Translations under genes and position numbers: made by a program
Assembly (NCBI RefSeq): GCF_000520955.1
Contig: NZ_JACC01000002.1
Location: 214,664-278,663 of the forward strand
Reading direction: 5' to 3'
DNA length: 64,000 nucleotides
From: Aquimarina pacifica
Lineage (GTDB): Bacteria > Bacteroidota > Bacteroidia > Flavobacteriales > Flavobacteriaceae
In this document: in pieces, positions 45,761 through 55,198 of the stretch
Layout: each line of letters starts with the position of its first letter
Numbering within the stretch: the stretch's first letter is position 1
Notes under the pieces: generated by a model
What the model was told of the DNA's origin: nothing
Seen by the model: the letters and a program-made list of their open reading frames with translations, nothing else
Databases searched by the model: none

Positions 45761-46729
45761 TTAAGCAGAAACTTCTGCTTTAGTTTCTATCGTTGCTAAA
45801 TAACGTTCTGCATCCAAGGCGGCCATACATCCTGTTCCTGCAGCAGTTACTGCCTGTCTGTATTCTTTATCCTGTACATCACCAGATGCAAATACCCCAG
45901 GGATATTTGTTTTTGTTGATTTACCTTCTGTAATTAGATACCCAGTATCATCCATATCAACTTGTCCCTTAAAAATATCGGTATTTGGCTTGTGCCCTAT
46001 TGCTATAAACAATCCGGTAATCGCTATTTCGGATTTTTCTCCTGTTTTATTATTTACCATTCTCAAACCTTCTACAACTTGATCACCTAATACTTCATCA
46101 ACCTCTGTATTATATAACACCTTAAGATTCTCAGTATTGTTAACACGATGTTGCATTGCTTTTGATGCTCTCATGTGATCCTTACGTACCAACATGGTAA
46201 CTGATGAACAAATATTAGCAAGATATGTTGCTTCTTCAGCAGCCGTATCCCCTGCTCCTACTATAGCAACATCTTGTTGTTTATAGAAAAACCCGTCACA
46301 TACTGCACACGCAGAAACACCACCACCTCTTAGTTTCTGTTCACTTGGTAATCCAAGATACTTAGCAGTAGCACCAGTAGAAATAATAATACTTTCAGCT
46401 TCAATAGTAGTTGTGCTATCCACGACAACTTTATGAATACCTCCTTGCTCTTTACTAAAATCAACTTCGGTAACCATTCCGATTCGCACTTCAGTACCAA
46501 AACGTTCTGCTTGTTGTTGTAATTGAACCATCATCGTTGGTCCATCAATACCCTCAGGATATCCCGGAAAATTATCTACTTCTGTAGTCGTAGTTAATTG
46601 TCCTCCAGGCTCCATCCCTGTATACATAACTGGCTTGAGATCCGCTCTTGCCGCATAAATGGCTGCAGTATATCCTGCAGGTCCTGACCCTATAATTAGG
46701 CATTTTATTCTTTCTATTGTATCAGACAT
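45761..46729 (-). CDS. trxB: Thioredoxin-disulfide reductase
   Basis: 322 residues from the ATG at 46729; another ATG two codons earlier (46735) is possible. The FAD-binding GSGPAG lies near residues 14-19, and the redox-active CAVC at 141-144 is followed by DGFFY. The NADPH-binding motif VGAGDTAAEEA and a C-terminal FASGDVQD FAD motif are present, ending in RQAVTAAGTGCMAALDAE. It passes electrons from NADPH to thioredoxin in the cytosol. It is monocistronic and shares its terminator with the peptide genes. Confidence 0.96.
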   Translation of the reverse strand: MSDTIERIKCLIIGSGPAGYTAAIYAARADLKPVMYTGMEPGGQLTTTTEVDNFPGYPEGIDGPTMMVQLQQQAERFGTEVRIGMVTEVDFSKEQGGIHKVVVDSTTTIEAESIIISTGATAKYLGLPSEQKLRGGGVSACAVCDGFFYKQQDVAIVGAGDTAAEEATYLANICSSVTMLVRKDHMRASKAMQHRVNNTENLKVLYNTEVDEVLGDQVVEGLRMVNNKTGEKSEIAITGLFIAIGHKPNTDIFKGQVDMDDTGYLITEGKSTKTNIPGVFASGDVQDKEYRQAVTAAGTGCMAALDAERYLATIETKAEVSA

Positions 46730-46735
46730 TTTCAT

Positions 46736-47652
46736 TTCATTTTATGTAGTGTAAAAGTAGTAATTTGAAGATAAAACTTTCACGAAAGTTATTAAGATTT
46801 GTTATCAACATATAGACATACTAAATAAGACACCTATATTGGTATAATACGCTAAATAATATGGCCAAATATGTTTATTAGACAATTTCTTACTATTTTT
46901 TTCTAAACAATTATAGCATTCATAATTAGGTGTCAAACTCTCAAAATAAATTCTCTAATTTCATAAAAACGGCCAAAAACTAAAAGTCTTGATGAATAAC
47001 AACCAAAATAAAACCACAACATCGTATAAAAGCACCACAACATTACATATACAAAATACATTTTTATCAATTATTTAATGTTCTTTTCACCTACTCAATA
47101 AAAAAATTAAATCATCAATATTTTAGCATTAAACCTTTTATTATCTTATAAAAATCGTTATTTTTTTGATGTATCATCATTTTGTATGTTTTTTGTTGTG
47201 GTATATTATTAGAATTTAAGGTTTTTATATCCCTACATTTATAGTCTTGTAAGTTGAAAACTAAAAAAAGATTTGTTTTGAGAATACTCGATTTAATTTT
47301 CAGCTTCAAAAAACAGATTCATTTTATATTGTCAAAAACTTATTAAAATGAGCTCACATTTCTTTACAATATCTAAGATTGATGTGAGTTATATAAAAAT
47401 AAGGGAAATGTTAAAGTAATTAGAAATACCAAACAAAGAAGAACCTCATAGTGCAGAATAATTAAAAATATTCATGATATAATAACTAATCACTATTAAA
47501 TCATAGACGATGTGGTCCAAATTTTCTATTACTTCGGCGATAAGCATTTTAAATGAATCACTCAAATACTAAAAAAACTCTCTTTAAAACGAGAACACAT
47601 TATAATCATTAAATAAACGCATCACACTTAAAATTAACGTTACACAATCACT
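46736..47652. other. Long intergenic region upstream of the glucanase island
   Basis: About 915 AT-rich bases. The minus-strand frame at 47115-47309 is Lys/Asn-rich with no start context, and I do not accept it. No strong hairpins or repeats were found. The region must carry the promoters of trxB (minus) and the GH16 gene (plus). Confidence 0.5.
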
Positions 47653-50600
47653 ATGAAAAAAAATAGACTTAGCAGATTAAGTGCAATTTTATTGTTTTGT
47701 ATCTTATACAGTTCAATTGCAACCGCCCAAATAGGAAATGTTCTTTGGGAAGACAATTTTGATACATTTAATACTGATATATGGAACCCTATTGAAGGGG
47801 ATGGCTGCGAAATTGGCCTCTGCGGTTGGGGAAATGCTGAATTAGAATATTACAGCCCTAATAATATTTCTATAGAATCAATCCCTGGTGAATCAGGAAA
47901 TAACGCCTTAGTATTAGAAGCTCGACAAGAAACTATAGGTTCTAGAGCCTTCTCTTCAGGAAAAGTAGATAGCGAGAACAATCTATCTATCCAATATGGA
48001 TTAATAGAGATAAGAATGCAGGCACCTACCGTAGAAACAGGACTATGGCCCGCTGCTTGGTTGTTAGGAACAGCAAATCTTACCTGGCCTTCTAAAGGTG
48101 AAATCGACATGATGGAAATGGGGCATGCTGCCGCAGAAAGAGAACGTCTGGGATTCCCTAATTCTGATGTAAACAGTTATGTAGGTGCAAATGCAATTTT
48201 TGCGAATGAAGATGGTAGTGTTGGTAGTATTGCCTATGATGTAAATTATAACCAACCTTATCTTGCAGATACACCAATAACAAATCGTTTTGTAACCTAT
48301 CGTCTTTACTGGGAACCAACCCAAATGCGATATACCATTGTAGATAATGGAGTAGAATATGATTTATACGCAGCTCCGCTCCCAATAGACCCTGACGGAG
48401 TAACCGGAGTCTTTTCTCGTCCATTTTACTTATTACTAAACCTTGCTGTTGGAGGTAATTTTACTGATGCTGCAACAAATGATCAAGTAACAGCAGCTTT
48501 ACCTGCAAAATTATACATTGATTATGTTCGTGTATCACAATGGAATGGTTACGGTACCGTAGAAACAAATTATGGTGGATTAACTGCAGAAACGGGTACT
48601 TTTGGTGTATATACAGAAAATACGCCTACTGCCAATGATCTTGCTTTTGGCTCGGACGCAGAAATATATGTTTGGGGAGGTACAATGCAGGAAGGAACAA
48701 CTGAACCTTATGAAGGGAATGAAGTATTGGCATATGAAACCCTAACCGCTAACAGTTGGTTTGGAGGTGGTATTTCTGCTTTATTCGGAAAAGACATGTC
48801 TAATTATGTAGAAGAAGGCACACTCAAATTTAAAATTAAGATTCCGGCTGATGTATCTTTTAGGATTGGAATTACAGATAATTACACAAACGAAAGCTGG
48901 ATCACCTTTAATGCAGGTGAAACACAATATGGACTAACCAGAAATGGCGAATGGGGTGAGGTAGAAATTCCATTAGTAGATTTTGCAGGTCTAATAGCTT
49001 TCCAAAATATCAATTATATGTTTGCCATTGCAAGTCTTGATGGTGCTTTTCCGGCATCTACTTTTCAATTGGGAATTGATGATATTGTTTGGGAAGATGG
49101 TAATACAGCCACAATCCCTGTTACTGGAGTAAGTGTATCACCAACCGAAGTTTCGCTTACAGAAGGAGACACACAACAACTTACAGCGACTATTAGCCCT
49201 TCTGACGCTAGTAATCAAAATATTAGTTGGACAAGTGATAATACAGCAGTAGCAATTGTGAGTACAGATGGACTAGTAACATCATTAACCCCTGGTACAG
49301 CTACAATAACAGCAACCACAGCAGACGGAGAGTTCACAGCAACAAGTATATTTACTATTTCCTCTGAAACAATTAATGTTACAGCTATTAGTAGTTCCCC
49401 TACAAATACAACACTTGATGTTGGAGAGACACAACAAATCAGTGCGACAATTAGTCCTGCGAATGCCACAAATCAAAATATCAGCTGGACTAGTAGTAAT
49501 ACATCAATTGCTTCTGTAAATACATCAGGATTAGTTACTGCTCTAGCGGCAGGATCAACGACCATAACGGCAACCACAGAAGATGGTGATTTTACAGCTA
49601 CATCAACCATAAATGTAAACGGAACCTCTGTAACCTTTGTACCAGACCCTAATAAAACATATTATATTGATAGCCCAATTCATAATCTTAGGATAGCTGC
49701 TTCTGGGGAAAGTGAATACCCTTACACAGCTTCTACAACTACTACAGGTGATGATGTAGAGTGGAAATTTGTAGACAAAGGAAACGGATACTGGCATATT
49801 GATCGTGCAGCAGGAGGAACTAAACCAAGATTACGATCTAACAGAACAGCCAATGCTGATATGCAACAAACAAGTTCTGCTGGAGGATGGACCTTTTATG
49901 ATTTTGCGGCCGGAGTTTCTGATGGGACTTACTTTTTAACCCTTCCCAACGGTCCTTCGAGTTACAAAAGATTACAAGTAAATAATAATGGTGAGGTAAA
50001 AATGGTTTCTACGGCAAGTGCAGGAACATGGGAATCATTTACAATTACCGAAGTAACAGCTCCCGAAGAAGTTTCAATTCATATAGAAGCAGAAGATTAT
50101 AGCAACATGAGTGGAATACAAACAGAAAACACTACCGATATTGGTGGTGGGTTAAATGTTGGTTGGATTGATGCAGGAGACTGGATGGAATATGTTGTTG
50201 ATATCCCAGCAGCAGGAACCTATGCAGTAAACTTTAGAGTAGCAAGTATTCCTGGTAGTGCAGCCGTTCAGTTTCAAGTAAACGGAGACGTCCTTGCAAC
50301 AGCCAATATTGCTCCTACAGGAGGATGGCAAAACTGGATAACACTCACTCAGAATGTTACCCTAGAAGCAGGAATACAAACAGTACGCTTATATTCTCCT
50401 GCCGATAACTGGAATCTTAACTGGTTCGAAATCGAAAGCACAACAGAAGCAGTGGCATCAGCCCGATCCATTGTTGATACTCCTGAGAAAACAGCACCTG
50501 TAAAAGTATTTCCCGTACCTGCAAAAGATGTATTAAACTTATCTATTCCTGATTATACAGCGTATGAAAGAATAGAAATAATTAATCTTAATGGTCAGGT

Positions 50601-50730
50601 AATTCTTAAGAATTCTGATATACTTAGTGATATAATTTCTTTTGATGTACAAGAACTGCCAAGCAGTATGTATATAATCAAAATGTACAAAAACAATGCT
50701 CCTGTAGAAACTGCGAGTTTTGTAAAGTAA
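47653..50730 (+). CDS. Secreted GH16 beta-glucanase with Big_2, trefoil-like, CBM6 and T9SS domains
   Basis: 1025 residues. Signal peptide (ends near ATAQ, residue 25). The GH16 domain runs to about 300, with the catalytic motif EIDMME: nucleophile Glu150, Asp152 and acid/base Glu155. GNAELEYYSPNN near 55 is typical of laminarinase-type GH16. Next come a galactose-binding-like domain (about 300-480), two Big_2 immunoglobulin-like domains (487-572 and 574-657), a 140-residue trefoil-like module (662-801), CBM6 (808-930) and a T9SS type A sorting domain (951-1025). It would cut beta-1,3-glucan outside the cell. It is the first of four related secreted proteins. Confidence 0.92.
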   Translation: MKKNRLSRLSAILLFCILYSSIATAQIGNVLWEDNFDTFNTDIWNPIEGDGCEIGLCGWGNAELEYYSPNNISIESIPGESGNNALVLEARQETIGSRAFSSGKVDSENNLSIQYGLIEIRMQAPTVETGLWPAAWLLGTANLTWPSKGEIDMMEMGHAAAERERLGFPNSDVNSYVGANAIFANEDGSVGSIAYDVNYNQPYLADTPITNRFVTYRLYWEPTQMRYTIVDNGVEYDLYAAPLPIDPDGVTGVFSRPFYLLLNLAVGGNFTDAATNDQVTAALPAKLYIDYVRVSQWNGYGTVETNYGGLTAETGTFGVYTENTPTANDLAFGSDAEIYVWGGTMQEGTTEPYEGNEVLAYETLTANSWFGGGISALFGKDMSNYVEEGTLKFKIKIPADVSFRIGITDNYTNESWITFNAGETQYGLTRNGEWGEVEIPLVDFAGLIAFQNINYMFAIASLDGAFPASTFQLGIDDIVWEDGNTATIPVTGVSVSPTEVSLTEGDTQQLTATISPSDASNQNISWTSDNTAVAIVSTDGLVTSLTPGTATITATTADGEFTATSIFTISSETINVTAISSSPTNTTLDVGETQQISATISPANATNQNISWTSSNTSIASVNTSGLVTALAAGSTTITATTEDGDFTATSTINVNGTSVTFVPDPNKTYYIDSPIHNLRIAASGESEYPYTASTTTTGDDVEWKFVDKGNGYWHIDRAAGGTKPRLRSNRTANADMQQTSSAGGWTFYDFAAGVSDGTYFLTLPNGPSSYKRLQVNNNGEVKMVSTASAGTWESFTITEVTAPEEVSIHIEAEDYSNMSGIQTENTTDIGGGLNVGWIDAGDWMEYVVDIPAAGTYAVNFRVASIPGSAAVQFQVNGDVLATANIAPTGGWQNWITLTQNVTLEAGIQTVRLYSPADNWNLNWFEIESTTEAVASARSIVDTPEKTAPVKVFPVPAKDVLNLSIPDYTAYERIEIINLNGQVILKNSDILSDIISFDVQELPSSMYIIKMYKNNAPVETASFVK

Positions 50731-50748
50731 AAGCATAAGAAAAGAATA

Positions 50749-50795
50749 GTGATATTGGGGTACAAATTAATTCTCTGTACCCTAGTATCGCTTTT
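50749..50795 (+). terminator. Terminator after the GH16 gene
   Basis: GTGATATTGGGGTACA (50749-50764) pairs with TGTACCCTAGTATCGC (50776-50791), with a few G-U wobbles and an 11-base loop, then TTTT. The following ~500 bases to 51292 hold no recognisable gene and should contain the GH81 promoter. Confidence 0.75.
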
Positions 50796-51292
50796 AATAA
50801 CACTACTATTAAATTATTATAGAAAAAGAAATGTATCTGTTTAGGCACTTCGATTATTGAAGTACCGCAAATACCTTAAAACCCTATTTTATACGCACTT
50901 TATTTATCAGTATTCGAGCTATAAAAGTTAAACCAACACTCATGTATCATGATTACACAAAAAAATAACACCACTAGCATACAGTCAAAAAGTTTTCTAA
51001 AAACTCGAAGTAAGAATTAATTTACTTATATACTTGAAACACTCAAAACGCAAACTACTCACATTCGAAAGGTAGTTTTATTGATCCTTATTTTAAAAAT
51101 ATTACAACTCGCATTCTTTTACAGAAAACACGAATCCTACTTTAGTACATACTAATAATGATTTTTCTTCTAATGTGTTACGCGATCACTGTATTTTTAA
51201 AAACACACATTAAAATGCTTTAGGTTTTTTTGATCTTATCAAAAAAATTAAAAACACTTTTTCACATACAAACACTATAAAAACACATTATA

Positions 51293-54200
51293 ATGCTTAA
51301 AAAAAACACTATAAACAGAATAATCATTCGTGCTTTTTTACTAATAAATCTCGTTAGTATTGCAACTGTTTCAGGACAATCTGTTATTTCCGTTGGTTCT
51401 GGCTCCTATGCCTCCTACCCTCCTGATCATGAGTATGTAGGCGGAAACGCATCCTATGGTACTTTTTTAGACTTTGCTACAAATAGCGCTAATATAGATG
51501 TTACACCATCAAAAATAAACGATCCTATCCCAACAAATGATTGGTGGACGAGTATTTTAACTCAAGAAGATGGTGATGGTAATAGACACGGTGGTAATTT
51601 ATGGGCATACCCCCTATTAACAAGAGCTACAACAAGTGGTGTAGAAATAGGCCATCGTACTGCAAAAGACTGGACTACTGATATATTAGGAAGTCGTTCG
51701 ATGAGTGTAGATTATCTTATTAGTATCACAGGGTCTTCATTTACACCAACCAAAACAATTGCCATGAATTGGTCTGACTGGCATGTAGATTTACGAACTC
51801 AAGTTGGTGACAATAGCACTAACAGTATAGATTTTACATTAGTCCAAGGCATGCCATATACTTGGGTCAAAACCGTTGGATTTGATCCTATTATCAATGC
51901 ACTTCATGCAGGTGTTAGAACGTATTATGATGCCAACGGTGCAGTGCTTAGTTTCCCTGCTACGGTAGATAGGTTATCTATAGCGTATGACGGCAATTTA
52001 TACGGGATACATTTCTCAGAAACAGTAACACTTGAGCAAACAACACAAGGTTTTAGTATTTCTAATTATGCAGATAAATGGATCGTTTTTTCTGCAATAA
52101 ATAGCTTAGATGATTTAGACACATTACACCAACATGCTTTTGTAAAACCGACTGACACTAGTCTAGATTACAGCTATGATCCATCTCAAGGAGCTGTCAC
52201 AGCCACCTATAATATTACCACCGAGGTTATTTCAGGAAATGAAACAGATGCTTTGCAGGGGTTCATACCACACCATTATAGAGGAAATGCCAACACTTTT
52301 CCCTTCTTGTCTGACCTCGAATATATAGGTACTCCTAGAGGAACAATAAAAATGGCTACAGGATCTAGCTTTACTTTTAATTATGAATTTAATGCAGACC
52401 TGTTACCACATTTTAATGTTCCGCAGACAATAGAGTCAGAAGCTATTCCTTATGATCCCGAGAAAATGAATGAAATGATCGATAATTTTGCTAATGACGT
52501 TGCATTATATGGTATTAATGGAGGAACTTATTGGGGTGGAAAAAATTTAGTACGTGTCCTCAAGTATGCCCTAATGGCAAAAGAAGCAGGGAATTCTAAT
52601 TATACTGCACTACTAAATACCGCAAAAGAAAAAGTATATAACTGGCTTACGTATACTCCAGGTGAAACCGAGTTTTATTATAGTTATTATCCTTCATGGA
52701 AAGGGTTAATAGGTTTTAACGAAGAGTATTATTCTGCCTATTTTACAGACAATCATTTTCACTACGGATATTTGGCTCATGCAGGAGCTTTACTAGAAAT
52801 TGCCGAACCTGGAGCAATGGATGGATATTGGTCTATGTTAACTCAAATTATTAAAACTTATGCCAATTGGGATAGGACAGATACTAATTATCCTTATCTG
52901 AGAACATTCAGCCCCTGGATGGGACACTCATTTGCTAGCGGTTTAGGTAATTCAATCGGTAATAATCAAGAATCTTCATCAGAAGCAATGCAATCTTGGG
53001 CAGGAATGTTTATGGTAGCCGAAATGACTGGTGACACCTCAATGAGAGATGCTGCTGCTTTCGGATACCTCACAGAAGGTAGAGCTATTGCTGATTATTG
53101 GTATAATGAAAGTGGTACTTTTGATGAGATTGGTTACGAAAAACCTGTAACCGGAATTTTAGAAATGAATCGCTATGTTTATGGTACCTTTTTTGGCGCT
53201 CAAGAAACATATATACATGGCATACAGTGGTTACCAATATCACCTGCTTATGGTTTTTGGAATGATTTTTTAACTCAATCAGAAGCAAACGCCATTGTAG
53301 ACCCAATTATCAATAACATGAGTACAGATTTAGGTGGATCAATCAGTGCCGACTGGATGAATGTATCATTAGGATTTAAACTTTTCTTTGATCCAGAAAG
53401 TGTTGTTTCCATTTTTGACGGATATTGGAATAGTTCAAACGGAACAGACGAATACTCTGTAGCTCATAATCCTGGTGAAAATGCACTTACTTATTACTAC
53501 GCTCACGCATCTCAAAATATAGGAATTCGACAATCTGACTATAGATTAAGTCTTCCGCTAAGTAGTGCTTTTGAAAAAAACGGAGTTATGACTTATGTGG
53601 TTTATAATCCATCTGACGCAACACAAACCTGTACTGTTTACCAAAATAACACGATCGTAACTTCTTTTGAGGTACCAGCCAATAGCTTGATAACTACTAC
53701 TGGTGATGATATTATTAATCCTCCGAGTGAATTCGTACCAGATCCTAACAAAACCTATTATATTGATTCTCCTATCCATAACCTTAGGTTAGCTGCAACA
53801 GGAGAAAGTGAATATCCATATACAACAAGTACAACTATAACAGGAGAAGATGTAGAATGGAAATTTGTTGACAAAGGAAACGGATATTGGCATATCGATC
53901 GTGCTGCAGGAGGAACCAAACCAAGATTACGATCTAATAGAACCGCCAATGCAGATATGCAACAAACAAGTTCTGCAGGAGGATGGACTTTCTATGATTT
54001 TGCACCAGGGGTTTTTGATAACACATACTTCTTAACACTCCCTAATGGTCCCTCTAGTTATAATAGATTGCAAGTAAATAATAGCGGTGAGGTAAAAATG
54101 GTGTCTACGGCGAGTGCCGGAACATGGGAATCTTTTACCATTACAGAAGCATCGGTAACAGAAGACGTTTCGATTCATATAGAGGCAGAAGATTATACTG

Positions 54201-54814
54201 CCATGAGTGGTGTACAAACAGAAAACACTACTGATACTGGTGGTGGTTTGAATGTTGGCTGGATTGATGCTGGAGATTGGATGGAATATGTGGTTGATAT
54301 CCCTGTAGAAGGAACATATACTATAAACTTTAGAGTCGCTAGTATTCCCGGAGATGCAACTTTTCAATTTCAGATAGATGGAAACACTCTTGTAACAACC
54401 AATGTAGATGCAACAGGAGGATGGCAAAACTGGATTACAATTTCAGAAACTGTAGCATTGTCGGCAGGAACTCAAACAATAAGAATAAATTCGACAAATC
54501 AAAACTGGAATCTTAATTGGTTACAAATAGAGAGTGGTGTTTCTGCAAGATCTCTCAATACAGGCATTGTAGACACTCCATCGATTAAAGCATATCCAAT
54601 TCCGGCCAAAGATGTGTTAAATATTTCAATACCTACGCCAGAAAATTATCAAAAATTAGAAATCATTGATCTAAAAGGGAGTGTTCTTTTTCAGGATACT
54701 AACATCACTAAAGAAATTAATACTATAAATATTGATCGACTTCCTAATGGGCTATTTCTGGTAAAAATCTATAAACTACACGAATCCCCACAAGTTATTC
54801 GTTTTGTAAAATAA
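51293..54814 (+). CDS. Secreted GH81 endo-beta-1,3-glucanase with trefoil-like, CBM6 and T9SS domains
   Basis: 1173 residues with a signal peptide ending near VSGQ (residue 29). The GH81 domain (about 60-790) carries PIPTNDWWTS near 80, DNHFHYGY (Asp486) and NQESSSEA (Glu560 and Glu564), the latter pair being the catalytic-region glutamates of the family. No Big_2 domains are present. The C-terminal cassette is the trefoil-like module (814-953), CBM6 (about 958-1080) and T9SS sorting domain (about 1099-1173). GH81 enzymes cleave beta-1,3-glucan internally, including triple-helical forms such as curdlan. It is transcribed alone. Confidence 0.93.
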   Translation: MLKKNTINRIIIRAFLLINLVSIATVSGQSVISVGSGSYASYPPDHEYVGGNASYGTFLDFATNSANIDVTPSKINDPIPTNDWWTSILTQEDGDGNRHGGNLWAYPLLTRATTSGVEIGHRTAKDWTTDILGSRSMSVDYLISITGSSFTPTKTIAMNWSDWHVDLRTQVGDNSTNSIDFTLVQGMPYTWVKTVGFDPIINALHAGVRTYYDANGAVLSFPATVDRLSIAYDGNLYGIHFSETVTLEQTTQGFSISNYADKWIVFSAINSLDDLDTLHQHAFVKPTDTSLDYSYDPSQGAVTATYNITTEVISGNETDALQGFIPHHYRGNANTFPFLSDLEYIGTPRGTIKMATGSSFTFNYEFNADLLPHFNVPQTIESEAIPYDPEKMNEMIDNFANDVALYGINGGTYWGGKNLVRVLKYALMAKEAGNSNYTALLNTAKEKVYNWLTYTPGETEFYYSYYPSWKGLIGFNEEYYSAYFTDNHFHYGYLAHAGALLEIAEPGAMDGYWSMLTQIIKTYANWDRTDTNYPYLRTFSPWMGHSFASGLGNSIGNNQESSSEAMQSWAGMFMVAEMTGDTSMRDAAAFGYLTEGRAIADYWYNESGTFDEIGYEKPVTGILEMNRYVYGTFFGAQETYIHGIQWLPISPAYGFWNDFLTQSEANAIVDPIINNMSTDLGGSISADWMNVSLGFKLFFDPESVVSIFDGYWNSSNGTDEYSVAHNPGENALTYYYAHASQNIGIRQSDYRLSLPLSSAFEKNGVMTYVVYNPSDATQTCTVYQNNTIVTSFEVPANSLITTTGDDIINPPSEFVPDPNKTYYIDSPIHNLRLAATGESEYPYTTSTTITGEDVEWKFVDKGNGYWHIDRAAGGTKPRLRSNRTANADMQQTSSAGGWTFYDFAPGVFDNTYFLTLPNGPSSYNRLQVNNSGEVKMVSTASAGTWESFTITEASVTEDVSIHIEAEDYTAMSGVQTENTTDTGGGLNVGWIDAGDWMEYVVDIPVEGTYTINFRVASIPGDATFQFQIDGNTLVTTNVDATGGWQNWITISETVALSAGTQTIRINSTNQNWNLNWLQIESGVSARSLNTGIVDTPSIKAYPIPAKDVLNISIPTPENYQKLEIIDLKGSVLFQDTNITKEINTINIDRLPNGLFLVKIYKLHESPQVIRFVK

Positions 54815-54870
54815 TAATTAAATTTAAAAAGGAGTTAAAAAAACAAATCTGATTACCTTCAAAAAAAGAC

Positions 54871-54903
54871 ACAGATGATCTCACCATCATCTGTATCTTT
54901 TTT
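54871..54903 (+). terminator. Terminator after the GH81 gene
   Basis: ACAGATGAT (54871-54879) and ATCATCTGT (54886-54894) form a 9-bp stem with a 6-base loop, followed by a T-run at 54898-54903. The rest of the gap to 55198 shows nothing else. Confidence 0.8.
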
Positions 54904-55198
54904 TCATTTTTATAAGTTTATTATTTATTTCATACAGAAAATTATATACAAACTACTATTCACCAAAATGTAATCTTATTTTGAAATGATTTTAATTTAA
55001 GAAGCACTTTTTCATGCGTAGTTAAATATATAGGCACATAAAATATATCGAATTCTAACCCAAGTAATACGGATTCTATTTTAAAATCCTACAATAGAAA
55101 AAGTAATCCAAACCTTCTCCTTACTTATAGTATTTTTGAAACATACCAACATGTAAACCTTATCCATAAACATAAGAAAATCAACAGCACTAACCACT

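Noticed and set aside
47115..47309. 64-residue minus-strand gene
   Set aside because: Lys/Asn-rich, no family, no signal peptide, in a long non-coding region.
49111..49620. CRISPR-like tandem repeats
   Set aside because: The repetition is the two Big_2 protein domains, with no regular spacers.
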